NCBI GenBank assembly: GCA_020744225.1
Contig: JAGMWG010000001.1
Span: forward strand, 3,162,001-3,226,000
From: Paraphoma chrysanthemicola
Taxonomy: Eukaryota; Ascomycota; Dothideomycetes; Pleosporales; Phaeosphaeriaceae
Length of the DNA: 64,000 nucleotides
Reading direction: 5' to 3'
In this document: piece by piece, positions 10,374-21,036 of the stretch
How the letters are laid out: each line of letters starts with the position of its first letter
Position numbering within the stretch: position 1 is the first letter of the stretch
Notes under the pieces: generated by a model
The model's input: only the letters and a program-made list of their open reading frames with translations
What the model was told of the DNA's origin: nothing
Databases searched by the model: none
Position numbers and translations under genes: made by a program

Positions 10374-11177
10374 TCATTTGCCCGCCTGGTTGAAGTTCAT
10401 GCTATACCCTCCACTATTCTCATCCTTCGTAAATTGAAAGTTGTCCGTACTCAGCCCGAATGGCTTCAATATGCCATTACCCAATTGCTTCAACTTGCCC
10501 ATCATATCCGCCATTTCAGTATTCTTTGCCTCATCAAGCTGCCCCGGCAATCTTCGCAGCGCAGCTTGTACAGCTTTCTGGTCGAGACTGGAGAGCTGGT
10601 TTGGTGGCTTCGACAGAGCTTGGTAGTCCTCAAGAGAGCCTTGAAGTGACGCCCATCCACCAACTTCGTGACGCGCTTTCGCACGGCGAAGGAGAACTTT
10701 TGTGCGGAGTTTGTGGACGTCATTGATGGTGCGGCCGGTGCGGGTCAGGGCATCGAGGAGGACTTCGGTGCTGTCATCGATTTCGCCAACGATTCCCCCA
10801 CCAGTGACCGCGTTCTCTTCTCGCGGATCCGCTTTCTCCTTGACTGGTGGCGGATCTAAACTGTCTAGCGCATCTAATGCCTTCGTTGCTGACTCCACCG
10901 CTTGCTTCCACTCTTCGAGTTTCAAGTGACATGCTGCAATGTTTGACCGAAGAATTGCAATATCGTATTCGAGGTAGTTTGGGCAGACGCCAAGGGCCTT
11001 TTCGTAGCTTTGTATCGCACCGTGATATTCGCCAGTAGTGAAGGCCTTATTAGCGGAAGCTTTCTCGGTGTTTGAGTCTTCGAGTAGTTGCTTCTCCTCC
11101 TCTGGTGAGAAGATGTCCGGCGCAGCCACAGCCACGGCCTCTGCCTGTGGAGCTGCTTCAGTGGACGCGGAGGCCAT
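10374..11177 (-). CDS. TPR protein resembling TTC1
   Basis: Single-exon gene, 267 residues. An acidic/alanine-rich N-terminus (residues 1-30) is followed by about three tetratricopeptide repeats: NKAFTTGEYHGAIQSYEKAL, an IAILRSNIAACHLKLEEWKQAVESATKALD unit (repeat 2, about residues 70-105), and a later KVLLRRAKARHEVGGWASL unit after a loop rich in D/E/G. The C-terminal part (EMADMMGKLKQLGNGILKPFGLS) is the recognisable family tail. TTC1-type proteins act as adaptors, some binding Hsp90 or small G proteins; the role here is inferred only from that. It is divergently paired with the HAD-hydrolase gene, 258 bp apart. Start chosen at 11177: it is the first ATG of the frame and gives the usual MASAS-type N-terminus. 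Confidence 0.85.
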   Translation of the reverse strand: MASASTEAAPQAEAVAVAAPDIFSPEEEKQLLEDSNTEKASANKAFTTGEYHGAIQSYEKALGVCPNYLEYDIAILRSNIAACHLKLEEWKQAVESATKALDALDSLDPPPVKEKADPREENAVTGGGIVGEIDDSTEVLLDALTRTGRTINDVHKLRTKVLLRRAKARHEVGGWASLQGSLEDYQALSKPPNQLSSLDQKAVQAALRRLPGQLDEAKNTEMADMMGKLKQLGNGILKPFGLSTDNFQFTKDENSGGYSMNFNQAGK

Positions 11178-11435
11178 AGTGGCTCCCTAAAGGTATTTGG
11201 CGCGTTCGAACGCGTCTTGTAATTCTGCAGCCAAGATGATGTCTGTGTTGAGGTTGCTTTCGAAGTGACGTCGATCGTGGGAGGAAGGTGCGACCGACTA
11301 TCGATAACGCGCTTAGCCGCGGTCGTGGGGTAAGTTACTTGCTCATCAAGTCCAACTTTCTCCTAGTCTCAATCGCACCTCTACAAGACCTCTTTCACAA
11401 TCACCAATACATCAAGACCTCATAAATCTTCCAAT
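11178..11435. promoter_or_regulatory. Divergent promoter interval (TPR gene / HAD phosphatase)
   Basis: These 258 bp separate two start codons on opposite strands and must hold both promoters or a shared one. Just upstream of the + gene is a C/T-rich leader (about 11350-11430), common before fungal starts. A tcgataacgcg/gacgtcgatcg GC-rich core lies near 11268-11320. No specific factor site is claimed. Confidence 0.4.
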
Positions 11436-12359
11436 ATGAGCTCAAAGTACGTTCTGCTTCCATACCACAGGCAAAGGACCACAACTAACACAACTCGCAG
11501 CACTACACCCCCACCACCCCGCGTCCGCGCTGCCCTCTTCGACATGGACGGCCTGCTCATCGACTCCGAAGACATCTACACGGCCGTCACAAACACCATT
11601 CTTGCGCGCTACAACAAACCTACCCTCCCATGGTCCATAAAAGCACAACTGCAGGGTCGCCCCGGTCCACAAGCAGGCCAAATCTTCCACAATTGGGCAC
11701 AACTACCTATATCGCACGAGCAATTCATGGCTGAGCAGAAAGAACTACAAACAAATCTGTTTCCGAATACGAAGCCGCTACCCGGCGTGATGGACCTGCT
11801 GCCGCAATTGGAGGACAGGGGCGTACATATTGCGCTTGCAACGAGTAGTCATGCAGGGAACTTCAAGCTGAAGGCTGCGCATTTGGATTATCTATTTGAC
11901 CATTTCGCGCCGGAGCATCGGGTTTTGGGAGATGATCCACGGATACCTCCCGGACGCGGCAAGCCAGCGCCGGATATCTACTTGCTTGCGCTTGCGCAGT
12001 TGAACAAGACGCTTGAGGCGCAAGGACAACCGCCGATACAGCCAGAGGAGTGCTTGGTGTTTGAGGATAGTGTGCCCGGTGTGGAGTCAGGGAGGAGAGC
12101 AGGTATGCAGGTTGTGTGGTGTCCGCATCCAGAGTTACTACAGGAATACAAGGGACGGGAGGCAGAAGTGCTTGCGGGCTTGACTGGAGAGCACAAGGAG
12201 GATGAGGAGCAACAGCTGCAGAAGACGGAGGTGGAGGTTGCTCAAGGAAAGAGGAGGGTCGGTGCTCCAGGCGAGCTAAACGATGGTTGGGCGAAGCTGC
12301 TGCATAGTCTTGAGAACTTCCCCTACGATGGGTTTGGGATACTGGCAAAGAGTGCGTAG
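11436..12359 (+). CDS. HAD-superfamily phosphatase (HDHD1/GS1-like)
   Basis: Haloacid-dehalogenase-type hydrolase, probably cleaving a small phosphomonoester (family members act on pseudouridine 5'-phosphate, 2-deoxyglucose-6-P or glycerol-3-P; the substrate here is unknown). Motif I FDMDGLLIDSE with the nucleophile Asp and acid/base Asp two residues on; motif II ALATSSH; motif III Lys in GRGKPAPDIYL; motif IV VFEDSVPGVESGRRAGM. Preferred exons 11436-11446 and 11501-12359, with a 54-bp intron (GTACGT, branch CTAAC at about 11485, CGCAG). The intron is a multiple of three and has no stop, so an unspliced message would encode 18 extra residues. The spliced protein starts MSSNTTPPPPRVRAALFD, 289 residues. 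The last ~70 residues are an acidic insert and a tail beyond the fold. Confidence 0.85.
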   Translation: MSSKYVLLPYHRQRTTTNTTRSTTPPPPRVRAALFDMDGLLIDSEDIYTAVTNTILARYNKPTLPWSIKAQLQGRPGPQAGQIFHNWAQLPISHEQFMAEQKELQTNLFPNTKPLPGVMDLLPQLEDRGVHIALATSSHAGNFKLKAAHLDYLFDHFAPEHRVLGDDPRIPPGRGKPAPDIYLLALAQLNKTLEAQGQPPIQPEECLVFEDSVPGVESGRRAGMQVVWCPHPELLQEYKGREAEVLAGLTGEHKEDEEQQLQKTEVEVAQGKRRVGAPGELNDGWAKLLHSLENFPYDGFGILAKSA

Positions 12360-12574
12360 ACGCCAAAATGCTCGGAATAGAGATATAGACTAAAGAAGCA
12401 AAAGATACCACGCCGACGTCTCAGCTGTGAGAGTTTGGGCGTACCAGCCAGTAAATGCAGATAAAGATCCTTGTGATGTAGTAGGGCAACCGCTCTGGCA
12501 TTCTTGAATTTGTGTGGTCCAGCGCTACACAGCAAGCCATGTATACCGAAAGTCACGCAGCATACCGCAACTCT

Positions 12575-13308
12575 TCAGCTCTTCAACGCCTCCAACCGTC
12601 CCCGCATCTGCGCCAGCATCTCTGCCTGGTCCTCTTCTTCCTCCTCTTCAGCTTGCGGCGCACTCGGTAGTTCTTCTTCCTTTGCTTTGCTGGCCGGCAG
12701 TCTATCCTTGAGCACCTCACTCAGGACCTTGTCTACTTCCTCTTCCGCCTCGTCCGCCTCGCCTTCCAACATCTCGTTCTCGCCCAGTGTATCATCGACC
12801 ATCTCCTCGATGATGCCCGCGCGCATGAGCTCAGAGCTTAGCTCCCGCATTGTGCCCGTCAGCTCTGGTAATCGCACCAGACTGTTCACGTCTTTCATGA
12901 TGCCTGTGCTCGCCTTGATGCTGCCCTCAATCTTGCGGACCGAGAACGCCTCGTTGACTTGCATCTGCACCGACTGTAATTGCGCCTTGCTCGTCTGAAG
13001 TCGCCCATTCTGTTTCCGTACTCGGATCAGTTCTCGCGCAAAGATGCGGACATCTTGGTTGGCTTGCTTGGCCATGGAGGGGTTGCGCTGGGCACGTTTC
13101 GAGGATTGCTGAATGAGGGTCTTGGTCTTTTGTTCGGTGGCTTTAAGTTGTTGAATGTCGCGGTCAAGTTTGCGCACGTTTTGGCGGACGAGGGCGTTGC
13201 ATTTCCGCTTCTGTGTAATCGTCAGCCATGAGCTATGTATGATGGGACATGGTCAAATACCTGCTCCTCGGGCGTCGGCTTCCAAAGGAGACCGCGAATG
13301 GTCTCCAT
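12575..13308 (-). CDS. VPS24: Vps24/CHMP3, ESCRT-III subunit
   Basis: ESCRT-III component that co-polymerises with Snf7 and Vps2 on endosomes to sort cargo into multivesicular bodies. Exon 1 13308-13261 encodes METIRGLLWKPTPEEQ; a 50-bp intron (13211-13260, GTATTT donor, CTGAC branch, ACACAG acceptor, phase 0) leads to exon 2 13210-12575 beginning KRKCNALVRQNVRKLDRD. 227 residues, the normal size. Basic N-terminal helices alpha1/2 (LDRDIQQLKATEQKTK, FARELIRVRKQNGRL) are followed by MKDVNSLVRLPELTGTMREL and the acidic C-terminal part ending in an MIM1-like helix EMLAQMRGRLEALKS. It is divergent from SBA1. Confidence 0.93.
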
Positions 13309-13947
13309 GGTGGGCACTCAAATCGTGTGCTCTGCGTGTCTTCAAGAGCTTAATCGAACTTCCTGAGTGCCTGGTGTTATGCGCAAATGACTATAGCTGA
13401 TTTGATGCGGGATGTTGAGCCGAAAGGACGACTCTAGAGTTGAGATGATGAAAGAGTCTATGAGGCAAGATAGCTTGAGTAGAGGGTTGTCCCGTGAGGG
13501 CGCGTTGCTGAGTGTGCATGTGTAAGTCACGGCAGCGAGGTGCCTTGTTGGCGGTCGAGGTACTAGCGCCGCCGAGCCATCGGTGACGTTTCGCGGGGCA
13601 GCAAGAGCCGCAACTCGCAGGCACGGGCAAACACAGCAATTGTTTATTCGCGCCACGACGTTGTCTGAAGCTCAGTGAGACGGATCGAATGCAACAGATC
13701 TTTTTGTGATGCATGTCATAGTTTCGTAGCAGTACATCATTACCCGACTAGACGCTGAAGCTGAGGTTCTGTGGAGCTTCCATTGCTTTCTACGCTAGTC
13801 CCTCCACCGCATTTCTTCCACCCTCACTCGACTTCTTCAGAAACAAACAACAATCCTCCACACATACACCCAGCAACCACCCTCCATACTCTTACAAAAG
13901 CTTCATACTTGAATACTGTCGACCTCTCACATCTCGAACCTATCAAA
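13309..13947. other. Divergent promoter interval (VPS24 / SBA1)
   Basis: These 639 bp contain no supported reading frame. The last ~130 bp before SBA1 are C/T/A-rich (about 13800-13945), a typical leader for a strongly expressed fungal gene. Confidence 0.4.
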
Positions 13948-14884
13948 ATGTCGACCGTCGTGCCAGAAGGTAAGCTGCAGCCTTGCCCGCATTTGAGCTC
14001 CAACACACGTCGTCCTCGGCCTGCTTTGAAATTCTCGAGCAAGCGACCACTCCAGTCAGGGAGTTTCTTATGCGCCTCATCTTGCCGAGAGATACCAGAG
14101 CTCAAGCCGAGCGTTCACAAGTGCAATGACCACACACTAACAGGCTGCAGTTACCTGGGCGCAACGCTCCTCCAGCAGCGACCCCGAGAGGAACTACGTC
14201 TACCTGACCATTGTCGCAGCCGACGTGCCCGAATCAGATCTGAAGCTCGACCTCAAGGAGACTTCGCTCAGCTTCAAAGGCACCTCAACATCGAAGAAGG
14301 TCACATATGCCATCGACATTGACTTCTACGCCGAGATCGACCCCAAGGAGTCCAAGATCTCTCACACCGGGCGCGACGTCTCATTGGTGCTGCGCAAAAA
14401 GGAACTCAAGGAGGAGTTCTGGCCGCGCCTGCTCAAGGACAGCAAGAAGGTGCACTACCTCAAGACCGACTTTGACAAGGTAAGCAGCAAGCATTGCATT
14501 ATTTCGTATGGAGCGGCTACTGACGTGACACAGTGGGTCGATGAGGACGAGCAAGACGAGGCCCCCGAAGACGACGCGATGGCCCAGATGAACCCAATGG
14601 GCGGCGGCGGCGCGGACGGCGGCTTCGGCGGCATCGACTTCAGCAAGCTCGGCGCGGCCCAAGGCGCAGGCGGTCTGCCCGGTATGGGCGACATGATGAG
14701 CGGCATGGGAGGCATGGGCGGTATGGGCGGTATGGGCGGCCTGGGCGAGGGCGACGACAGCGACGACGATGACGAGGACATGCCTGAGCTCGAGAACGAC
14801 GAAGATACAAAGGACAAGGCGCCTGCGGCTGAGACATCCACTGCTGCTTCGAGCGACAAGCCCAAGATCGAGGAGGTTGCCTAG
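13948..14884 (+). CDS. SBA1: Sba1/p23 co-chaperone of Hsp90
   Basis: p23 binds the ATP-bound closed state of Hsp90 and slows ATP hydrolysis; cytosol and nucleus. Exons 13948-13969, 14151-14479, 14534-14884; 233 residues. Intron 1 is 181 bp (GTAAGC, branch CTAAC at about 14137, CTGCAG, phase 1) and intron 2 is 54 bp (GTAAGC, CACAG, phase 0). The spliced protein reads MSTVVPEVTWAQRSSSSDPE, then the CS beta-sandwich (NYVYLTIVAADVPESDLKLD, FYAEIDPKESK, LVLRKKE, FWPRLLKDSKKVHYLKTDFDK) and the hallmark WVDEDEQDE. The C-terminal tail is Gly/Met-rich with GGMGGMGG repeats and an acidic end, as in yeast Sba1. Exon 1 codes only seven residues. Confidence 0.94.
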
Positions 14885-15332
14885 ATGGACAGCGTTCCCT
14901 GTGCGACTTTGCGAGGATTGGGACGTCTTAGCGCTGGAGCTTCCGCGTTGCAGGAGTCTGGGGTGGGTTTGGGGAGGCAAAAGCGGAGTTCTGGCCCACG
15001 AGGGTAGATTCTTCTCACGAAGCATACACTGGTTTGCCGGTGTAAGTGATGATAATGGTACATGACAAAAGACATACAATCCACATTACGATCCTCACGA
15101 TGGGCTCCCGTCATCCTCCATGTGTGTTCATTTGGTTTGATTTTAGACTCATCTAAAGTGCCGAGTTGTCTGCTTTACAACAACACGTTCTCCTCCCTCG
15201 AGTTAATTTCCATCCTATTTTTCCCGATATCATACTTGTAATTTTTTGGGGTATCAAGCGCAAATCCCGCTCTTTTGTTCAGAAAGACCTCCCATACAAA
15301 CTCATACCCTCCCATCCCGACCTACAACACCT
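14885..15332. other. Convergent 3' interval
   Basis: It holds the trailers of SBA1 (+) and the transcription-factor gene (-). No coding or repeat signal seen. Confidence 0.4.
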
Positions 15333-17693
15333 TCAGTCCCCCCTGATAATCTTTCCCACATATTTCAACTCCCACTCCCTCTCATCCTCGCCTACAAACT
15401 TTGCGCTCGCCTTCTCATCCAACACCGCCGTCGTGACAGCAATCCCGTCGTACCAATCTTTGACTTTCTCGTCTGCGTCGTCGGCCCACACGACCAGCAT
15501 GCCGTCTGTATTGCGCGCGGTTGGTTTCGGAGGTACGCCGCGCATTTTGAGCAGCATGTTAAGAATGTCGCTGAAGCGCTCGCCTTGTTGGGAGTAGAAC
15601 GAGGGGGTGCGGTCGAGAGGCCATTTTGGGTGACGCGGTGGTGGGTGTGCGATGTCGTGGTTTGCCGCAGGTGGGGAAGATGCAGATTGTAGGGCCGCGG
15701 CAAGATCCGTCTCGTTGGTCAGCGTGTGTTGCGATGTGTCGGGCTCGTGGGCGCTCGTTGTCGGAAGGTGCTCGACTTCCCAGGTACGGAAGAGCCAGCA
15801 CATTCTCTCCACGCAGGCGAGTAGGATGACTGCAACGAGGAACGTTTCGAATGGGTTGGCTTGCTGGCGTTGAAGTAGTCGGCGTTCAAGATCGTTCATG
15901 ACAACACGTGCGAGACAGGCTGCACGCTTCTCCGTAGCACCCATAAGCTGCGTCTCAATGAGGCTGTATGACATTGCGTGGTTGTGAGAGGTGAGTGGTA
16001 TGCGCGTCGGATCACCCATCTCGTTTTCAGATAGTGTCGATGGTGTCACGGTCGGAGGTTGTGTCGGGTTCGAAAACAAGTGCCACTGCATCGACTTTGA
16101 GGTCAGGATGCGGGTCAAATTCCACAACTCCAGTGCTTTTGGAAGCAGTTGATCCTGGTTGGAAGACGTAATGCTCAGCGCGATTTGCACGGTGGCCTTC
16201 ATGAATGCTGAGTCTTCACTATCGAAAAAGCTGGGACCCAACTTCTTAATGTAAAGGTCTAGCTTGCCGCTTATATCGTCATCCGTGTCGATGAGCTCAA
16301 GGTCTGAGGATGCCGCAGGGGCGAAAATCGCAGGATCGATATCGGAAATCTGGCCAGCTTGAGTTTGCTGACATTTCAATGGCGTGAAGGTTGCAAAGTG
16401 GCCAGACTGTGGGTGATGCGAAGCTTCTATGCGTCCTGGCGTCTGGTTCAGTCGAATTTGACCTTTCGCCTGGAAAACGGCGTGGTGTGCCAGCATGGCA
16501 TGCAGACCCGCCGTGTAGAGCTGAAACTCGTCCGCGATTCGCGTCCGGATACACGGTTGCTTCCACAACCGCGCACTTTCGACATTCTGACAAGTGCTGC
16601 ATGGATTCTCGCCCGAGCAAGGCTTCTTGAGCATGCGGCAACGAATGCATGCACCTCGTTTTCGAATCTCCTGCACCTCTTTGCGCCTTGTGTCTGAGAA
16701 TCGTCCACGAACCTTGGGCTTGGTGACCTTTTGATTGACACTGAAATCTGTCGTGAAGTGGGTCTGCGCATTCGGACTTATTGCAAGAGGCCGAGGGTGA
16801 GCGAGACTCTTGTTGAGCTCCTCTTTGCCATGCTCCTGCAACAGCGGATCCAGTGCGTTTGGTTGCAAGTTCGGCCATTGTCCGCGGTTCTGAGTGTGAA
16901 AGAACTTGTCCGACATGCCGTTCATGCCATTGCCGGCAAGGCCCATGTCAGTTTCCATGGTTAAGCCGTTGGTCAATGGCATCAGATCGTTGGCAGCAGA
17001 GGCCGCCATAACCAGTGAAGGCACCATCTGAGCCATGGACCCCGGCCCAGAAAGTGGCATGTTGCCCATGTGCGGCGAGCCGTTGGGCGAATGGTGCAGT
17101 GGGCCATTGAACTGGTACATGGCCGGCATAGCCGGCGCGTTAGACATGTCCATAGCCTGTGACATGTTTCCCAATTCAGCGCCATCGGTGCGGTCGTCTA
17201 TCAGAAATTCCTCTAGCAGTCCGGCGTGGCTGACATTGTTGTGCGCCTGCGACGTCTGCTTCTCCGGCATGCGCTGTCCCGAGAGGTCCAGATGCTGCCG
17301 CGACACTTCGGCCAATGTCTCCAGCGCGGACAGCTGCTTGGACGGCGCAAACGGCAGGCTCATCTGCGGGCCGCTCTGCATCTGGGAATTCGCGGCCGAT
17401 GTTTGGGCCATGTTGTCGGGCATGGGCAGCTCGTGGAACTGCAGCAGCGCGCGCTGGCGGTCACGGAGGGGGAGGGCGGGGCATTTCTTGACGAGGTGGT
17501 TTGTGAGGCTATCTATGCGGCCTTTGGGAAACTGCGGTGAGTTAGTCTGGAGGCATTCGCAACATTATCGCGGGGCGGCTCCTGCCTTTTCGCCGCACGA
17601 TTTGCACGTGTGCTGGTAGCGATTGCTCGCATCTTCCAGCTTGGGGCCGCGCTCGAAATACTCGAGGATCAGCTGGTTGGGTCGACGACCCAT
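15333..17693 (-). CDS. Fungal transcription factor: N-terminal C2HC finger plus Zn2Cys6 cluster; GC-AG intron
   Basis: Putative DNA-binding regulator, 768 residues. Exon 1 17693-17586 and exon 2 17531-15333. Residues 22-55 form a zinc-ligand set, Cys30-x2-Cys33 and later His48-x4-Cys53, in a highly conserved-looking block (NRYQHTCKSCGEK then FPKGRIDSLTNHLVKKCP). The Zn2Cys6 cluster lies near residue 330 with spacing C-x2-C-x6-C-x5-C-x2-C-x12-C (GACIRCRMLKKPCSGENPC), followed by a long region with a helical LDLYIKKLG/ACVERMCWLFRTWEVEHL part. The stretch between the fingers is Met/Gln/Asn/Pro-rich and disordered. The intron 17585-17532 starts with GC (AAG|GCAGGA), has CTAAC and CGCAG, and splits the first finger; no GT donor nearby keeps the finger. 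The target pathway is unknown. Confidence 0.85.
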
Positions 17694-18484
17694 GGCGGGC
17701 CCAGCTTCTCAAAAGGTTGCGGGCGTTGAGGGTTGCTGGAGAGGCATGCTTCTGCCGGGCGGTGAAGGAAATGTGAGAGATGAGAATTAACGTCATTGGC
17801 GCCGGAGTGAGGGGCGCGAATCACCGTCCCTGTTACTGTTATCCCTCGCGCGGAGCACACATCGTGATTTAAGCGACCCTTCCTATTTGACTTTCGTGGC
17901 TGCACGTGCAGGTAACAAATTAGACTTGCTGCAAACAAAAATCCCGGAGACATGATGATCTCAGCCCTTGTCGCGAATGGGGGTCGGGATGGCCTCCCGG
18001 GCGATGCGTCCCCATCAGCCGCAGGGTCTGAACTAGGCGACAGGCCTACTGCAAGTTACAACCCAGACTCTTGGCTTATTTCATTGCAAGCGCAAAATGC
18101 AAGTTAGTCTACGACTGGACTGCACACAAACCTAATGAGGCAACGCGGCATTCCTTGCGGATTGCTACAAGGTATAGACGGACTTATGCCTCTGTGCAAT
18201 CTGCAGTACACAGTAGATCAGGATGCCTCAAAGTCGAGTAAGCCGCGCCTGTAATACTTGTGCTGACATCCTCGGAAGAAGCCACCCTAGCGCCGGTATA
18301 TAGCCATGTGAAGTCTCCCGTACATGTCCAACCCAACTCCCTGGTCTTCGGGCTACTTTCAGTCTGCTCACAAACAACGCGAGCCCAACAGCGCAGCTAT
18401 CATCTCGTGCCACCTCAGCAGGGATCACCCTTTATCACGTCGCACAGCATATCCTCGACCTCGAAAACGCGTCCTTGACACCAC
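17694..18484. other. Divergent promoter interval (transcription factor / mpaB-like oxygenase)
   Basis: 791 bp with no supported gene. ORFs in it lack family features. Confidence 0.4.
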
Positions 18485-19861
18485 ATGATGTCCTGGATTG
18501 CTGACATCAAGGTTCCAGAGGCCATGGAGCAGGTCACCAATAAGCTGGGTCCTCGCACGACAACAGGCATTGCTATCTTTGTTGCCTATGTTGCTCTATG
18601 CAGGGGCTTGCGTTACCTTCGCCGAGATTGGCGACATGCTCAGGCGCCTTACAAAACTCGCGAGGATTTCAAGAAGATGACTGCAGAGGATGCTTGGGAG
18701 ATTGTCAGATATGTCCAGGGCACCGAGTTCCCCTTCACAAGCGGCAAAGCGCTGGCTTTTGCCCTTTTCAAGTGCGCATCTTGACCACCTCGACGTGTCA
18801 GTACTGACCAGCACAGAACGTACGGTATCCCCTCCATCTCAAAATTGCTGTGCGAAACACAACAGCTTGGAAAGGTCGAGTATGCTGGAAGAAGATATGC
18901 CGACACCGGAATCCTCATCATCGAGTTCATGGGCCACCATCCCACAGCGGAGCGCACCAACGAAGCAATAGCCCGGATGAACTATCTGCACAGTCGCTAT
19001 CAGAAAGCCGGAAAAATCAGCAACGACGACATGCTCTACACGCTGTCCCTCTTCATCCTCGAAGTCCCAAGATGGGTCAGTTTGTATGAGTGGCGCGATC
19101 TGACACAAATGGAAATCTGCGCTATCGCAACCCACTGGAAGGGTATCGGCGACGCCATGGGCATCGATTACTCTGTTCTCAAGCACGGCCCAAGCTCTTT
19201 CCAGGATGGGATTGAGTTCTTCGAAGATGTCCAGGAATGGGCGGAGGCGTACGAGGAAAAGTACATGGTGCCAAACAAGTGGAACCACCAGCTAGCTGAA
19301 GAGACGTCTGCTATACTACTCACCGATGTGCCAAGGCCAATGAAGGCGACGGCGAAGAACTTTGTGAATGCCATGATGACGGATAGATTGAGGAAGGCGA
19401 TGATGTATGAGGATCCTCCGGCAATCTACCCCAAGCTCATCACCGCGATCTTTGGGGCGCGCAAGGTGTTGATGACTTACCTTTCCCCACCCAGGCCATG
19501 GGCTCTTCGCTTCTCTCCTCTCTCAGATAAGCCTGATCCGAAGACTGGTCGGTACTTCATGTCTGAGTATGACAATCAGCCCTGGTTAGTTCGCCCTTCC
19601 GTTCCACCTAAGACCTCTACTAAAGATGCATGCAGGTATGTCAAACCAACGTTCTTCGTACGCAACTCGCCTCTCGCATGGTTCCGATGGGCCATTGGCG
19701 GACCGTATCCCGATGGCAAAAACTATAAGCCCGAAGGCTATAAGATTTTCGAGCTTGGGCCGAAGAAGCTCGAAGGTCATGGTGTAGAAGAATGCGAGGC
19801 AATAAAGGAGAGATTGTTGAGTGCGAACCGGGTTGGGTGTCCGTTTGCTTTCGCAAAGTAG
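18485..19861 (+). CDS. mpaB/rubber-oxygenase-like membrane protein (DUF2236 family)
   Basis: Member of the heme-type oxygenase-like family that includes MpaB, which cleaves a farnesyl chain in mycophenolic acid biosynthesis; the substrate here is unknown. Exons 18485-18771, 18817-19584, 19636-19861. Intron 1 is 45 bp (GTGCGC, TACTGAC, CACAG); intron 2 is 51 bp (GTTAGT, TACTAAA, TGCAG) and in frame, so retention would add 17 residues at about residue 352. One N-terminal membrane segment lies at residues 24-40 (TGIAIFVAYVALCRGL), consistent with ER anchoring. The body has the family-like FALFKTYGIPSISKLL, RRYADTGILIIEFMGHHP, RMNYLHSRY and LYTLSLFILEVPRWVSLYEWR segments. About 426 residues. Two adjacent ATGs (18485, 18488) could both start it. 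Confidence 0.8.
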
Positions 19862-20105
19862 GTGATGATGAGTATACATTACATTCGACATCGAAGTACA
19901 CGAAGAACAGACCAGTAGATGGCGCGAGGAGAGATCACTCTCGGAAAATACCCAGGAACGCAGTTTGACCTACCTCACTCTCCCGTCCAACAGCTTCGCT
20001 CTTTGCCTCAGTCCTTCCACACCTCCACAAATCAATCCTCATTCGTTCGAATCGCACCATCTATTCCAAAATCAGTACAAAATCCCACTCCACCACAAAA
20101 GCAAA

Positions 20106-20648
20106 CTACTCACACTTCGTCCCACTACCACTCCCCCTCCCCTTCCCATCAACCTCTCTATACCGCCCCAACCACTCCGTCCTCCACCCACACACATACA
20201 CCCTCCACACCAACCCCGGCGCCAACATCGCCATACTCACCACCGCCGCCCGAACACTCAGCGCCGCATCCACGCCACCCCGCTTCGCGACTTCCATCCC
20301 CAAGACAGGCAGCATCGCCGCCTCGCCCAGCCCCAGGAGCAAATACGTCGGCCGCCGCGACTCGATTCCATTACGCGTGTTTCGCGCGCCGAATAGGAGG
20401 GAGGATGTTAGTCCGAAGACGACGATGCCGGCGAAGAATCTGGCGAAGAGGATGGTCGAGGGAGTGATGGAGCTCGGGCGGAGCAGGATGTGTGATAGGA
20501 TTAGGCGCGGGTGAGTTAGGAGTGGGAGAGTGAAGAGGTTAAGTGTTGCTTCGATGAGGAAGGCGCGGCGGATGATTTTGCCGTCGTTGTTTGGGTCTGG
20601 GATGATTGGGGGGTTCGAGGCGGGGGATTTGGTGGGTGAGGTGGACAT
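20106..20648 (-). CDS. Small multi-pass membrane protein, unknown function
   Basis: 180 residues, single exon. Not recognised beyond the type often annotated as hypothetical membrane protein in ascomycetes. A polar N-terminus (KSPASNPPIIPDPNNDGK) is followed by about four hydrophobic segments (near 33-57, 66-87, 101-117, 133-152) and a short basic/glycine tail. The third hydrophobic stretch carries LLLGLGEAAMLPVLGMEVAKRGG. Its 3' end converges with the mpaB-like gene 245 bp away. The opposite strand has an uninterrupted proline/serine/threonine ORF, a composition shadow of this gene. Confidence 0.6.
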   Translation of the reverse strand: MSTSPTKSPASNPPIIPDPNNDGKIIRRAFLIEATLNLFTLPLLTHPRLILSHILLRPSSITPSTILFARFFAGIVVFGLTSSLLFGARNTRNGIESRRPTYLLLGLGEAAMLPVLGMEVAKRGGVDAALSVRAAVVSMAMLAPGLVWRVYVCGWRTEWLGRYREVDGKGRGSGSGTKCE

Positions 20649-21036
20649 TGTCGGCGGTGTGAAGTTCGTAGTGGTGATTTTGGTGGGATGGCGTTATGTG
20701 TTATTCTGACTCTGTGGTATGTGATGTTCGTGGTTCGAGAAGTCAGAAAAGGATATGTCCAGAATGCTGATAGCTATATACTGAGGTAGACGAGTTGGTG
20801 TTGTATACTTGTGGCTGATGTAGAAGAAGAAGTGGTCACGTTGACGTCATCAACTACTTCTGCGCGTGAATGTCGCGACAAGCTCCAAATGTACATCTTG
20901 TCAAAAGTTAAATTTAGAAAGAAGTAGTCTTGCTCTTTGGTATCAATAATCTACTCGACTTTTCCGTTTCGATGCCCTGAATATACCTAGCCAGAACGCC
21001 TTGCTGAAAATGCAACATGGCACGATGCCTTTGCTC
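20649..21036. other. Intergenic
   Basis: Promoter of the small membrane-protein gene plus the trailer of RRP1, both on the minus strand. No feature seen. Confidence 0.4.

Noticed and set aside
19919..20467. 182-codon + strand Pro/Thr/Ser frame
   Set aside because: Exact antisense of the small membrane-protein gene; its composition mirrors that gene's codons.
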